From the NCBI RefSeq assembly GCF_001949145.1, contig NW_019091356.1, positions 3,463,747-3,527,746 of the forward strand: a stretch of DNA of 64,000 nucleotides, written 5' to 3'. Positions 11,501-20,925 of this stretch are shown in pieces. The position numbers and the translations under genes were made by a program. The notes under the pieces are model-generated. The model worked only from the letters and a program-made list of their open reading frames with translations, was not told the DNA's origin and did no database searches. The stretch comes from Acanthaster planci (taxonomy: Eukaryota; Echinodermata; Asteroidea; Valvatida; Acanthasteridae). Each line of letters begins with the position of its first letter. The stretch's first letter is position 1.

Positions 11501-14500
11501 TTTTGAAGAAGTTGGGTGAGTCCATTTGATATATTCCTTCATTTCAAAAAGTCTTCCGCAGCAAGACAATGTTAATTAGTTGCTTCAGGGTTTAGTGCGA
11601 CACTAGTTGGAGAGCCACATGAACAAAGTTTTTCAACCGAGTTTGCTAACAGGAACCAACTATACTTGGTTGTGGCTTCCATGAATGCGTACATGGATGT
11701 AATTTCCTGCTAATTTATTTGGACAATGTCTCATGTTTAGTGACTATTGCATCACAGTGCCCTACATCTAAACAGCTATGAAGGCTACGGCCTAACAACA
11801 ATGTGTAGAAAAACAGACTTGCACATGCAGAGTCGGAGCCACACACGAGACAGTGAAATGGAAAAACAAAAATACAGCAATTCAAAAATTCAAACGGGAA
11901 TTTCACACACCTGTTAAGTGCTCCGAGTTCACTGACTGAGTGATTCAGTGTTAAACTTTCTGATGTGTCATTTGTGCTGTGTGCTCCCTCACCCAATGAA
12001 CCCGGTATGAGAAGTTATTTTCTGTAAGCTTACCCCGTATCGTTTCCCAATCCACAGAGCATGCCCCTTGAGCTGGAACATTAAAGTGCATATGGCAGAC
12101 CAGACATCAACACGTCCATCATATGGTTCACCTCCTGATTAAAAAAAAAATGGAAACAGCATATGAAGTATCATAAATGTACGGCAGTGGAGAAAGAAGC
12201 ACTGAACCAAGGAATTCCATCCATATGATCAACGTAAGCATTTCTGTCCTACAGATACATGTTTGTGTACATATTTGCTCATTACTTTCGATCTCAGGGG
12301 CCCTGTATGCTGCGTTTCCCTCTGGGCTGTAATCACTCGTAGTGTGCGTCCTGCCAGACAGTTTTACAGAGGTCCCAAAGTCAATCAGTTTGATGTACTC
12401 GGGCAGGTCTGAATTCGAAGGGAGAGACTTCACAAGGACGTTACTGGCTGCATTGAAGAAGAAAATTACGAAGGTGAAAACTTCAATTTGTTTTCAGATG
12501 CTGAACTCAAGTTGAGTGCAGAAGCCCATAAGGGTCACAAGCAAACAAATCTGGGGAGTCCTCGTGGTTGGCATAGTGCTTCTTTCTTCGCCTTCCACCT
12601 CTGCAGTCTGGGCTTGATTCCCGTCATGGTCCGCGCATGGATTTGGTTTTCAATTTCTGCTACACATGATGGACAATGACATCATGTTGCAGAATTTGAG
12701 AGAAAAATAACTAAGAAACAAAAAGACGAAAAATATTGGCGGAAAGAATATCTCAAATCTTTACTCACGGTAAACATCTCTGTGAATTATTTTCTTCTCA
12801 TGCAGATACACCAGTGCTGCAAACAACTGCTGGATTATGACTACCGCTTCTCCTTGACCGATTGGTCTCCGGTCTACGCGCAACTGAAGTGTCTCATAGT
12901 TACAGTCATACTCCGACGCAAACATGATAGAGTTGTCATCACATATCAGACCAAACAGGCTATTAATGTTCCTGTGGTTGAGGCCAACCCAAATATCAGA
13001 CTCGCTGGACACAAAATGTCCCCATTCAACCTGAAAGCAGAAAAAAGTGTTGTTCCTATGGAGATTTTTTTTAAATAACAATCCACTTCACTTGTTTTGC
13101 ATCAACTTTTATTGTCAATTTATCCACATTTTTAATTGGCCAAGGGTAGACAAATTATCCCACTCAAATGGATAACTCAATAATTTTTAAGCCTCTTGAC
13201 AACTGAAGCAGTTGATGACTTACACATTTCAAAGCAGCCATCGCTCCTGAGGTGGTGTCTTGAATGACGTGGACTTTGCTGTGCGCACCCTCTCCTACAT
13301 TCTGTTTGATGCACTTAACCCCAAACTGTCCATTCTTGGGGACAAATCCGCTCTACAAACAACAGAACCTTAGTGTGACTCACTCAGATTTCAAAATTAA
13401 TTTGATATCACGATTTAGAGTGATTTAAGGAGACTAAAGGGAACTGTGATAGTTTCAGGAATGTTCAGATGTTCAGATGTGTACGGATAACGATAATATA
13501 CATGTATTGGTGCCTTTGAATGACATAATCGCTAGAAAAGATGGTAGGTGCCCCATAAATGCTCTGATATTATTTTCAGAGTTCGGGTAACATTGCCATC
13601 TGGAAATGGGGTTCATTAAATTTAGATTCGTTTTAACAATTAGCACTCTTCGTGTCATTTGAAGAAACTGAATATTTTAGATGAAAAATCAGAAATTCAC
13701 AAAGTCATGGTTGTCCCCATGACATTTGTTGGAACAAATCTCAAGAGTTGAGAAAGTTAGAGTCCCTGGACTTGAAATGTGAAAAGGTCTTGTTGCTCTT
13801 GAAAGAAAATACTGTTGCTAGAACTTGCTAATTCTTTCATGAAGAATATGAAGGACTTTGGTGTGGATATGCATAGTGCTTGAATTCACTTTAACTGGAC
13901 AATTTCAAGACTGATGCTGGAAATCCAATGACAATACCTTGGTGGAGAGTAGTCCTTCTTGTCCTCTTTCTAGGCTAAACTGTTTTGAAACAAGTTGTCC
14001 GGCAAAGGTGATCATATCATCCTCATCACCTGATCTCACCGTTGGTGGCAATCGCTGCCAATTATCAGTTTTCAGATCAGGAAGAGATATTTGGCAGTCT
14101 TCTTCAGGTTGACTGGTGATGCCATCATCTGTGACATACCTTTCGAATGCTGCAGCGGAACCAGAGGAAGAGTGAGGGGTAGGCCTAATGATGGGCGGAA
14201 CAGTGGGTCCTTCGTCCCCCCCTCTGCCCACGTTCGCTTCATTGTCACCAGCCTCCGGTGGGCGTCTTTGGTCTTGGCTGTTCTCTCTTGGACTGGAAGA
14301 CCATTGAGCTATCGGGACTCTTCCAGTTCTACCATGGTCTCCACCAACGTGCACCTTTGGGATTGCCCCAGTCTGTCTACATTCGGAATCCCTGTGCCCG
14401 TCGTTTGTCGGAGACACAGCCTTTTCTGTCAACGTTAGCTCCTCCGCAGACGATGAATCACTCCCGTCTCTCTGAGGGTCTTCACAGCCTAAAGGATATG

Positions 14501-14579
14501 TTGTTTGACAGCCACTGTCATCTTCATCATCACTTAGTTTTGCTTTCACCAAATTACGACTTGCATCAGATGCTGCCAT
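8421..14579 (-). CDS. MAP3K14-like: NIK-like protein kinase (MAP3K14 homologue), 10 exons, 638 aa
   Basis: Exons 14579-13938, 13352-13224, 13030-12769, 12447-12286, 12134-12034, 11369-11237, 11055-10968, 10366-10230, 9193-9090 and 8579-8421 join in phase to 1917 bases. Residues 1-214 are a disordered, Ser/Pro/acidic N-terminus. The kinase domain spans about 229-475: glycine loop GEGAHSKV (234-241), beta3 Lys256 in AALKC, alphaC Glu267, catalytic IIHRDVYPSN with Asp342, DFG 367-369, APE 394-396, VDVWS, and Arg in NQRPT. Residues about 553-638 form a separate domain ending in a tryptophan-rich strand (NWVWCIDERGK), which in order and pattern matches the C-terminal domain of vertebrate NIK. In vertebrates NIK phosphorylates IKKalpha in non-canonical NF-kB signalling; that role here is inference. 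Oddity: the usual catalytic-loop Lys is Tyr344. The protein is about 300 residues shorter than human NIK. A divergent MAP3K8-like kinase is the alternative. Confidence 0.8.
8785..9011. mobile_element. Foldback MITE in the last kinase intron
   Basis: The ends are inverted: TATTCGCTCTTCGCA at the left and the reverse complement of TATTCGCTCTTTGCA at the right. Further in, CTGCCAT.CGCATGCAGAGC and a CTGGCAG block also pair. The arms total about 55 bases with mismatches. No open frame lies inside. Confidence 0.65.
9090..9193 (-). CDS. NIK-like kinase exon 9 (start of C-terminal domain)
   Basis: Encodes IFVTVHYGDCEPVKIKLSPS and NTAADVAEALCKQ. The pattern, a strand, a helix and then a split before an IP.PF strand, parallels the NIK C-terminus. 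The acceptor is AACTGTAG and the donor CAG|GTAATG. Confidence 0.78.
10230..10366 (-). CDS. NIK-like kinase exon 8 (acidic linker)
   Basis: Encodes QPPDDSLNNVDSQTSEDGLS, TDEAGALTHDETEKRD and IPHGVK, a low-complexity acidic linker. The acceptor is TCTGAGCAG and the donor AAAG|GTAAGC. Confidence 0.7.
10968..11055 (-). CDS. NIK-like kinase exon 7 (linker)
   Basis: 88 bases reading KQLYSIPATVSEPPAADYKS and NKYAVSET. The acceptor AATGAAACAG was chosen because it is the only nearby AG that keeps the frame open and phase-matched to exon 6. The donor is CGAG|GTGAGT. Confidence 0.65.
11237..11369 (-). CDS. NIK-like kinase exon 6 (end of kinase domain)
   Basis: Encodes DYPNVDIPRST, FIEWAHKVSLNQRPTSKEVF and DACPMSI. 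Arg of NQRPT is the subdomain XI arginine. The acceptor is TCAATAG and the donor ATCG|GTAAGT. Confidence 0.8.
12034..12134 (-). CDS. NIK-like kinase exon 5 (VDVWS segment)
   Basis: Encodes GEPYDGRVDVWSAICTLMFQ followed by LKGHALWIGKRYG. The Asp of VDVWS is the conserved subdomain IX residue. The acceptor is TTAATCAG and the donor GGG|GTAAGC. Confidence 0.85.
12286..12447 (-). CDS. NIK-like kinase exon 4 (DFG, activation loop, APE)
   Basis: Encodes SNVLVK, LIDFGTSVKL, the loop THTTSDYSPEGNAAYR and APEIE. The acceptor is CAATGCAG and the donor GAAA|GTAATG. Confidence 0.88.
12769..13030 (-). CDS. NIK-like kinase exon 3 (alphaC to HRD)
   Basis: 262 bases, from VEWGHFVSSESDIWVGLNHR to YLHEKKIIHRDVY. 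It ends one base into the proline codon of HRDVYPSN. The acceptor is CTTTCAG and the donor is TTTACC|GTGAGT. Tyr344 is encoded by TAC. Confidence 0.88.
13224..13352 (-). CDS. NIK-like kinase exon 2 (glycine loop, beta3 lysine)
   Basis: 43 codons, phase 0 at both ends. It encodes QNVGEGAHSKVHVIQDTTSG and AALKC, i.e. kinase subdomains I and II. The acceptor is TTTGTAG and the donor TGT|GTAAGT. Confidence 0.85.
13938..14579 (-). CDS. NIK-like kinase exon 1 (N-terminal disordered region)
   Basis: The start is taken at the ATG read from 14579 (MAASDASRN): its context CAAAAATGG is strong. The upstream in-frame ATG at 14618 has a weak context and is immediately preceded by TAA. The 214 codons are rich in Ser, Pro, Asp and Glu. 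SAEE (44-47) fits the loose TRAF-binding pattern (P/S/A/T)x(Q/E)E, and PIAQ (89-92) is a weaker candidate; both are speculative. The donor is ACCAAG|GTATTG. Confidence 0.75.
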
Positions 14580-16130
14580 TTTTGGAAAGGATGCAATACG
14601 ACCAGTTGTTTGGTACATTTAGAAAAACAACGTACGGTTGTACTATTTTCATCGGGGGTGGATGCAATATTTACAATGAGTCTTTCCAATTTATTTCTAC
14701 AAAATACAGGTATGCTTGCTTTAGTCTTTGGTTTAATGAAGACAAGATCCCCATGCAAAAAACAGCTCTCTACGGAAACCGGTACCTTTTGGGGAATTCC
14801 CGACTGTGAGCAATTGCGTTGTTCGTGTTTGTGACGTGGCGGTGCAAAGTTATAGATGGCGCTCTGCCCAGTAACAATAACAGAGGCAGACGTTCGCGGA
14901 AGTCACTGCTTGGTCACGTGAGCGCGGGCGTGGTCACAGCAGCGCGAAGGCTATAAAAGGCGCGCGCAGTTAAGTACAGTAGTACTCGTCTATCTTGATC
15001 AAGGGCTGATCCTGAGGTAAGTATTAAGGGTCGAGAATCGTGTGCAAGGGTTAAAGTCACCTAGCCTAGTGTGTCTGTGCCTAAGTCCGAGTGGTGCGTG
15101 TGTTGTTGAGGGGCTAATTAGTGGTACGGTATAGTTCCTAATAGGAGCTTGCGGTCGATGCAAAGCGCATGGGCGGATTGCTATCTCGTGACGTGAGTTG
15201 CGTGTAGCGCTAGCGCAGCCCTGACAATGAGCCCCGTAGACTTGCTAAGTCCCTGATTCGGCACTGGATGTGCCCACAATTAATTGTGGTGTTCGCTGCT
15301 CTGGGAGAAATCTGGTCACGACACAGTCTCCCCGTCAATAGCGCCCTCTGCTGGTGTATTGTTTCAGTGTTTTGATGAATAAACCAGCCGCTTGTTAATT
15401 GTTGTATATAAGTCAGGTGTCCAGGCAAAGTTTATTTCAAGTCAGGTCTGTCCGGGCTACGTCATTAAGTTTCGACCAATCAGATTAGCCATCATCTCGA
15501 CAAAGACCAACTTTCTTGGGGGACGGTATGTATACTTCGGTTCCAACGGACTCGTCCCTAGCCGCTCAGGGACTCTCTGGCGTGCCGTCCGACGCGCCAT
15601 GCGTCGAGGACGAGGGCGCCCTCGCCTTCGTCGGAGGGCGCAGCGTCACAGTATGAGCAGACAAAGTGTACAAAATTCGCCCAGCAAAGTTGTATCGGAT
15701 TTAAAACCAAGATGTAAAAATTTGTTAAATCATTCTCAGTAATGTTTGTATTCATATTATTAAGTACCTGTAATTAAAATCTGGTGTTTGGATGAATGAA
15801 TGAGACTCTTTTTCAACCAGTGCGTTATTATCTATTTCGTTGACGGCCAGCCATGCTTCCACCTGACATGGTTTACACGTGACGCGAACAGATTTCTCGC
15901 ACCGTGATTTGGCGTACGCAACAAAAAGAATAATTGTAGGGCTTGCCTTGGACCTGTAATCGTAGTTGGTTGGTAGAACACAAATTGGTACGTATCGTCT
16001 CCGTTGGGAGTGCGTCAGGTCAATTAAGGGAGCGTCCTGGGCGGGCGATTGAGCAGATTTGAGCAATTGGTGCGTGGCGCTCACTGATCTCTATTAATAA
16101 TACACTTACAGTTTAATAGAGGGTGCGTTC
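14580..16130. other. Kinase 5' flank and unassigned sequence up to the gap
   Basis: It contains the kinase 5' UTR/promoter, the + strand TATA box and an Arg-rich + strand reading frame within 15392-15742 (RRAMRRGRGRPRLRRRAQRH) that looks like GC-rich chance coding. A - strand frame at 15752-16084 ends its conserved-looking part with VTCKPCQVEAWLAVNE, weakly reminiscent of the Cys-rich C-terminus of piggyBac-type transposases. None of this is firm. Confidence 0.4.
14952..14958 (+). promoter_or_regulatory. TATA box (TATAAAA) of a + strand promoter
   Basis: TATAAAA lies in a CpG-rich segment (GGCTATAAAAGGCGCGCGC) with a CACGTG E-box at about 14916. A strong donor-like GAGGTAAGT follows about 60 bases downstream. 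It points away from the kinase gene, whose start codon is 370 bases to the left. It could belong to a divergent gene, a non-coding transcript or a solo LTR; a GAATAAA at about 15376 would fit the LTR idea. Confidence 0.45.
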
Positions 16131-16390
16131 NNNNNNNNNNNNNNNNNNNNNNNNNNNNNNNNNNNNNNNNNNNNNNNNNNNNNNNNNNNNNNNNNNNNNN
16201 NNNNNNNNNNNNNNNNNNNNNNNNNNNNNNNNNNNNNNNNNNNNNNNNNNNNNNNNNNNNNNNNNNNNNNNNNNNNNNNNNNNNNNNNNNNNNNNNNNNN
16301 NNNNNNNNNNNNNNNNNNNNNNNNNNNNNNNNNNNNNNNNNNNNNNNNNNNNNNNNNNNNNNNNNNNNNNNNNNNNNNNNNNNNNNNNNN
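16131..16390. other. Assembly gap (run of N, 260 bases)
   Basis: 260 unresolved bases next to repetitive sequence; reading frames crossing it are meaningless. Confidence 0.98.
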
Positions 16391-16420
16391 ACTGATCAGT
16401 GGTGGCGCCTCTGACCGGAT

Positions 16421-16613
16421 CCCTAGACTGGGGGCCAGTCTACTGGATTCCCTGCGGCCACTAGATTGTTTTTGTTTAAATAAAAATGCGAAGGATAAGA
16501 TTGAAATCACAGCAGTTTTTTTTCAATTCCTTTATTTCTAAGGATTTTCTTACTTTATATCACAGGAAAGGTGTTCCTGGAGGGAGTCCAGTAGACTGTC
16601 CCCCAGTCTGGGG
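16421..16613. repeat. Inverted repeat flanking a 127-bp spacer
   Basis: Arms 16421-16453 and 16581-16613 are reverse complements at about 29 of 33 bases (AGACTGGGGGCCAGTCTACT against its partner). The right arm sits just before the retrotransposon-like coding sequence, so a small TIR element may have inserted at its truncated 5' end. Confidence 0.7.
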
Positions 16614-17780
16614 CTACTCTGTCAACGTCTCCATCCTCTCCTTGAATATCGACACGTGTACTGACGTAATCCTCGATTACATTAAATTTTGTGAGGATGT
16701 CTGCATTCCATTGAAGGTGGTGAAGTTGCACCCAAATAACAAACCCTGGTTTGGCCACTCGCTGCGTCACCTACTAAAGATGAAAACGGCGGCATTTAAG
16801 TCTGGTGACCCCCAAGAGTACAAAAAAGCCAAGGACAACTTTTATCGGCGGATTAAAGTAGCCAAACGTTCATACAAAGGAAAACTGGAGAACAGACTGT
16901 CGGGTACAAATGGAAGCAGAGAACTTTGGGAGAGTGTCAGGGCTGTCATCCCATACAAGTCCAAATCTACTTCAGTCAACTTGGACAATGTCAATCTTCC
17001 TGACGAACTCAACAAAATTTATAGCCGGTTCGAGCAGGAAAATGACATACACCCTCTCAGAAATGTTGGTCCTCCCCTATTTGTAATCGCGTAGGTGGAC
17101 ACTTGTTGTGTTTTTCACGGTTGAATGCAAGGAAAGCTTCAGGTTCCGATGGAATTTAATCTCGTTTACTGAAATCATGTTCTGGTGAACTTTCTTTTAT
17201 ATTTACATCAATTTTTAATTGGTTTTTAACATTGTGTAAAATTCCACAGGTTTTAAAAAATCAATTATAGTTCCAGTACCGAAAAACTCCTATAACAGCT
17301 TCAACGATTATCGGCCAGTGGCACTCACATCACAAGTCATGAAATCACTAGAGCGTATTGTTTTGGATTATTTTAAGTTTGCCATTTCAAAGTCACTGGG
17401 TCCTTTACAATTTGCATACCGTGCCAATCATACTGCATTATGTGTTCCAACATTTAGACAGTAGATCATCAACATATGCCAGACTTTTGTTTATTGATTT
17501 CAGTTTTTGCATTTAATACAATATTACCATCCAAATTATACAATAAGCTCAATGAATTCGGTTTGAACTCATCACATTGTAGCTGGATTTACGATTTTCT
17601 TATACCGATCGCAGTCAAGTTGTTAGAGTGAATTCTTTAATCTCAAACTCAATTGTTACGAATACCGGCGCTCCCCAAGAGTGTGTGCTATCACCATTGC
17701 TATATTCATTGTACACTTATGATTGCTTTTCTTCATTTGATGCCTGTAAAATTGTCAATTATTCGTAGACGACACACAAA
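16614..17780 (+). pseudogene. Decayed CR1/L2-like non-LTR retrotransposon (reverse transcriptase)
   Basis: A frame open to 17094 contains the linker typical of CR1/L2/Rex1-type ORF2 proteins: NNKPWFGHSLRHLLKMKTAA, FKSGDPQEYKKAKDNFYRRI, and ELWESVRAVIPYKSKS. After frameshifts the same polyprotein continues as VPVPKNSYNSFNDYRPVALT, GPLQFAYRAN, LLFIDFSFAFNTILPSKLYN, and TGAPQECVLSPLLYSLYTYD. The YADDT-type site is broken to NYS-stop near 17760. Endonuclease and 3' end were not found. Stops and frameshifts show it is inactive. Confidence 0.88.
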
Positions 17781-17894
17781 AACACAACTTGAAACAAGAG
17801 ATTGACTGTAGGGCATCGGTCTTCGTGTCGCTAATCTTTTTATTTATTTTAGTTTCTCAATTATATTTTTTGAATAGCCTAAATTGGCCATCAT

Positions 17895-18215
17895 CAATTG
17901 GGGCACGCTTGCCCAAAACCTTGCCACGCTTGGCATCATGTGGGCCCAAAACCATGGCACGCTCGTCAACCAGAAAACTAGCCCCATCAGGCCGGATCGG
18001 GCAATCATGCCCAGTATTTCGGGTAAGCATGCCCTGAGTTCTTGATTTGGGCAGGCGTGCCCATTTCGGCAAGCTGCCGAAGTTCTGGTATGTATACACA
18101 TAATGAATACAAAGGAAATAAAACAGCGGCCATAAATCTATGTCCAAAAGTCAAATATTGTTTGCTGTTTGACCATCTTATTTTTTGTGCATGTTATTGC
18201 CCATTCGGGCGATGC
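17895..18215. repeat. Cluster of GGCA-N4-TGCC microhairpins
   Basis: At least six short near-palindromes share one core: GGGCACGCTTGCCC, TGCCACGCTTGGCA, GGGCAATCATGCCC, GGGTAAGCATGCCC, GGGCAGGCGTGCCC and TTCGGCAAGCTGCCGAA, with GCCCATTCGGGC further right. Spacers of about 15-35 bases are only partly similar. Confidence 0.7.
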
Positions 18216-18299
18216 CCGGCCACCTTAAATGTATCCCCCCCCCCCCCCCGCTTGGCCTGTTACAATATACACAGTCGGGATATTAGGAATTAATGTTGG

Positions 18300-18560
18300 C
18301 AAAAAATGACAAAATTAAGACTCGGGGAGAGATCAAGTTTTTCCTTTATCAATTCAAATGCAAGGTTTCTAGGTTGATTAAATTTTGGCAAAAAATGACA
18401 GCATTCAAATTACAGGATAATTTAGTTTTCCATTTTCGATTCAAATAAAGGTTTAACCTGTGCAATATTTTTAATTCAATATTCAATTTGGGGAAAAAAT
18501 GACAAAACTGAGATTTGTGACAAATTTGAATTTTTGGCCATTTTTAGTCAAAATGCTAGG
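18300..18560. repeat. Diverged edge copies of the 98-bp satellite
   Basis: AAAAAATGACA, ATTCAAATGCAAGG and related blocks recur at irregular distance and lower similarity. This is the usual decay at the edge of a tandem array. Confidence 0.6.
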
Positions 18561-20925
18561 CTTACCCCTTGCAGATTTATTCAATTTGGGGAAAAAATGA
18601 CAAAACTGGGATTTGGGGGAAATTTGCGTTTTGGGCCACTCTTAGTCAAAATGCAAGGCTTAACCCTTGCAGATTTAATCAATTTTGGGAAAAAATGACA
18701 AAACTGAGATTTGGGGGAAATTTGAATTTTGGGCCATTTTCAGTCAAAATGCAAGGCTTACCCCTTGCAGATTTATTCAATATGGGAAAAAATGACAAAA
18801 CTGAGATTTGTGGCAAATTTGAATTTTGGGCCATTTTCAGTCAAAATGCAAGGCTTACCCCTTGCAGTTTTATTCAATTTTGGGAAAAAATGACAAAACT
18901 GAGATTTGTGGCAAACTTGAATTTTGGTCCATTTTCAGTCAAAATGCAAGGCTTACCCCTTGCAGATTTATTGAATTTTGGGAAAAAATGACAAAACTGA
19001 GATTTGTGGCAAATTTGAATTTTGGTCCATTTTCAGTCAAAGTGCAAGGCTTACCCCTTGCAGATTTATTCATATTTGGAAAAAAATGACAAAACTGAGA
19101 TTTGTGGCAAATTTGAATTTTGGGCCATTTTCAGTCAAAATGCAAGGCTTACCCCTTGCAGATTTATTCATATTTGGAAAAAAATGACAAAACTGAGATT
19201 TGTGGCAAATTTGAATTTTGGGCCATTTTCAGTCAAAATGCAAGGCTTACCCCTTGCAGATTTATTGAATTTTGGGAAAAAATGACAAAACTGGGATTTG
19301 GGGGAAATATGAATTTTGGTCCATTTTCAGTCAAAATGCAAGGCTTACCCCTTGCAGATTTATTCAATTTTGGGAAAAAATGACAAAACTGAGATTTGTG
19401 GCAAATTTGAATTTTGGGCCATTTTTAGTCAAAATGCAAGGCTTACCCCTTGCAGATTTATTCAATTTTGGGAAAAAATGACAAAAACTGGGATTTGGGG
19501 GAATTTGAATTTTGGGCCATTTTCAGTCAAAATGCAAGGCTTACCCCTTGCAGATTTATTCAATTTTGGGAAAAAATGACAAAAACTGGGATTTGGGGGA
19601 AATTTGAATTTTGGTCCATTTTCAGTCAAAATGCAAGGCTTACCCCTTGCAGATTTATTCATATTTGGGAAAAAATGACAAAACTGAGATTCGGGGGAAA
19701 TATGAATTTTGGGCCATTTTCAGTCAAAATGCAAGGCTTACCCCTTGCAGATTTATTCAATTTTGGGAAAAAATGAAAAAACTGGGATTTGGGGGAAATT
19801 TGCATTTTGGGCTATTTTTAGCCAAAATGCAAGGCTTACCCCTTGCAGATTTATTCAATTTGGGAAAAATGACAAAACTCAGATTTGTGGCAAATTTGAA
19901 TTTTGGGCCATTTTCAGTCAAAATGCAAGGCTTACCCCTTGCAGATTTATTCAATTTGGGGAAAAAATGACAAAACTGAGATTTGTGGCAAACTTGAATT
20001 TTGGTCCATTTTCAGTCAAAATGCAAGGCTTACCCCTTGCAGATTTATTGAATTTTGGGAAAAAATGAAAAAACTGAGATTTGGGGGAAATATGAATTTT
20101 GGGCCATTTTCAGTCAAACTGCAAGGCTTACCCCTTGCAGATTTATTCAATTTGGGAAAAATGACAAAACTCAGATTTGTGGCAAATTTGAATTTTGGGC
20201 CATTTTCAGTCAAAATGCAAGGCTTACCCCTTGCAGTTTTATTGAATTTTGGGAAAAATGACAAAACTGGGATTTGGGGGAAATTTGAATTTTGGGCCAT
20301 TTTCAGTCAAAATGCAAGGCTTAACCCTTGCAGATTTAATCAATTTGGGGAAAAAATGACAAAACTGAGATTTGGGGGAAATATGAATTTTGGGCCATTT
20401 TCAGTCAAAATGCAAGGCTTACCCCTTGCAGATTTATTCAATTTTGGGAAAAAATGAAAAAACTGGGATTTGGGGAAAATTTGCATTTTGGGCTATTTTT
20501 AGCCAAAATGCAAGGCTTACCCCTTGCAGATTTATTCAATTGTGGGAAAAAATGACAAAACTGGGATTTGGGGGAATTTGAATTTTGGGCCATTTTCAGT
20601 CAAAATGCAAGGCTTACCCCTTGCAGATTTATTCAATTTTGGGAAAAAATGACAAAACTGAGATTTGTGGCAAATTTGAATTTTGGGCCATTTTCAGTCA
20701 AAATGCAAGGCTTACCCCTTGCAGATTTATTCAATTTGGGGAAAAAATGACAAAAACTGAGATTTGGGGGAATTTGAATTTTGGTCCATTTTCAGTCAAA
20801 ATGCAAGGCTTACCCCTTGCAGATTTATTGAATTTGGGGGAAAAATGACAAAACTGAGATTTGGGGGAAATTTGAATTTTGGGCCATTTTAGTCAAAATT
20901 AAAGCTTACCCCTTGAAATTTATGC
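18480..20925. repeat. 98-bp tandem satellite, about 25 copies
   Basis: The unit runs GGGAAAAAATGACAAAACTG, AGATTTGTGGCAAATTTGAA, TTTTGGGCCATTTTCAGTCA, AAATGCAAGGCTTACCCCTT, GCAGATTTATTCAATTTT. Copies recur at 98 bases (occasionally 97) with few indels. Most units hold the perfect hairpin TGCAAGG-CTTACC-CCTTGCA. Two variant types alternate: GATTTGTGGCAAA and GATTTGGGGGAAA. Because 98 is not a multiple of three, each frame runs about three units and ends at the TGA of AAAAAATGA, producing many nested 60-180 codon frames that are not genes. Confidence 0.95.

Noticed and set aside
14579-14618. Upstream in-frame ATG for the kinase (MYQTTGRIASFPK...)
   Set aside because: Weak start context and directly preceded by TAA; the ATG read from 14579 has the stronger context. 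Thirteen extra residues remain possible.
15392-15742. Arg-rich + strand frame resembling a protamine/histone tail
   Set aside because: Arginines come from a short GC-rich CGN run; the remainder of the frame has no such bias and no supporting splice sites.
18480-20925. CRISPR-like array
   Set aside because: Whole 98-bp units repeat with no unique spacers; this is a eukaryotic satellite.
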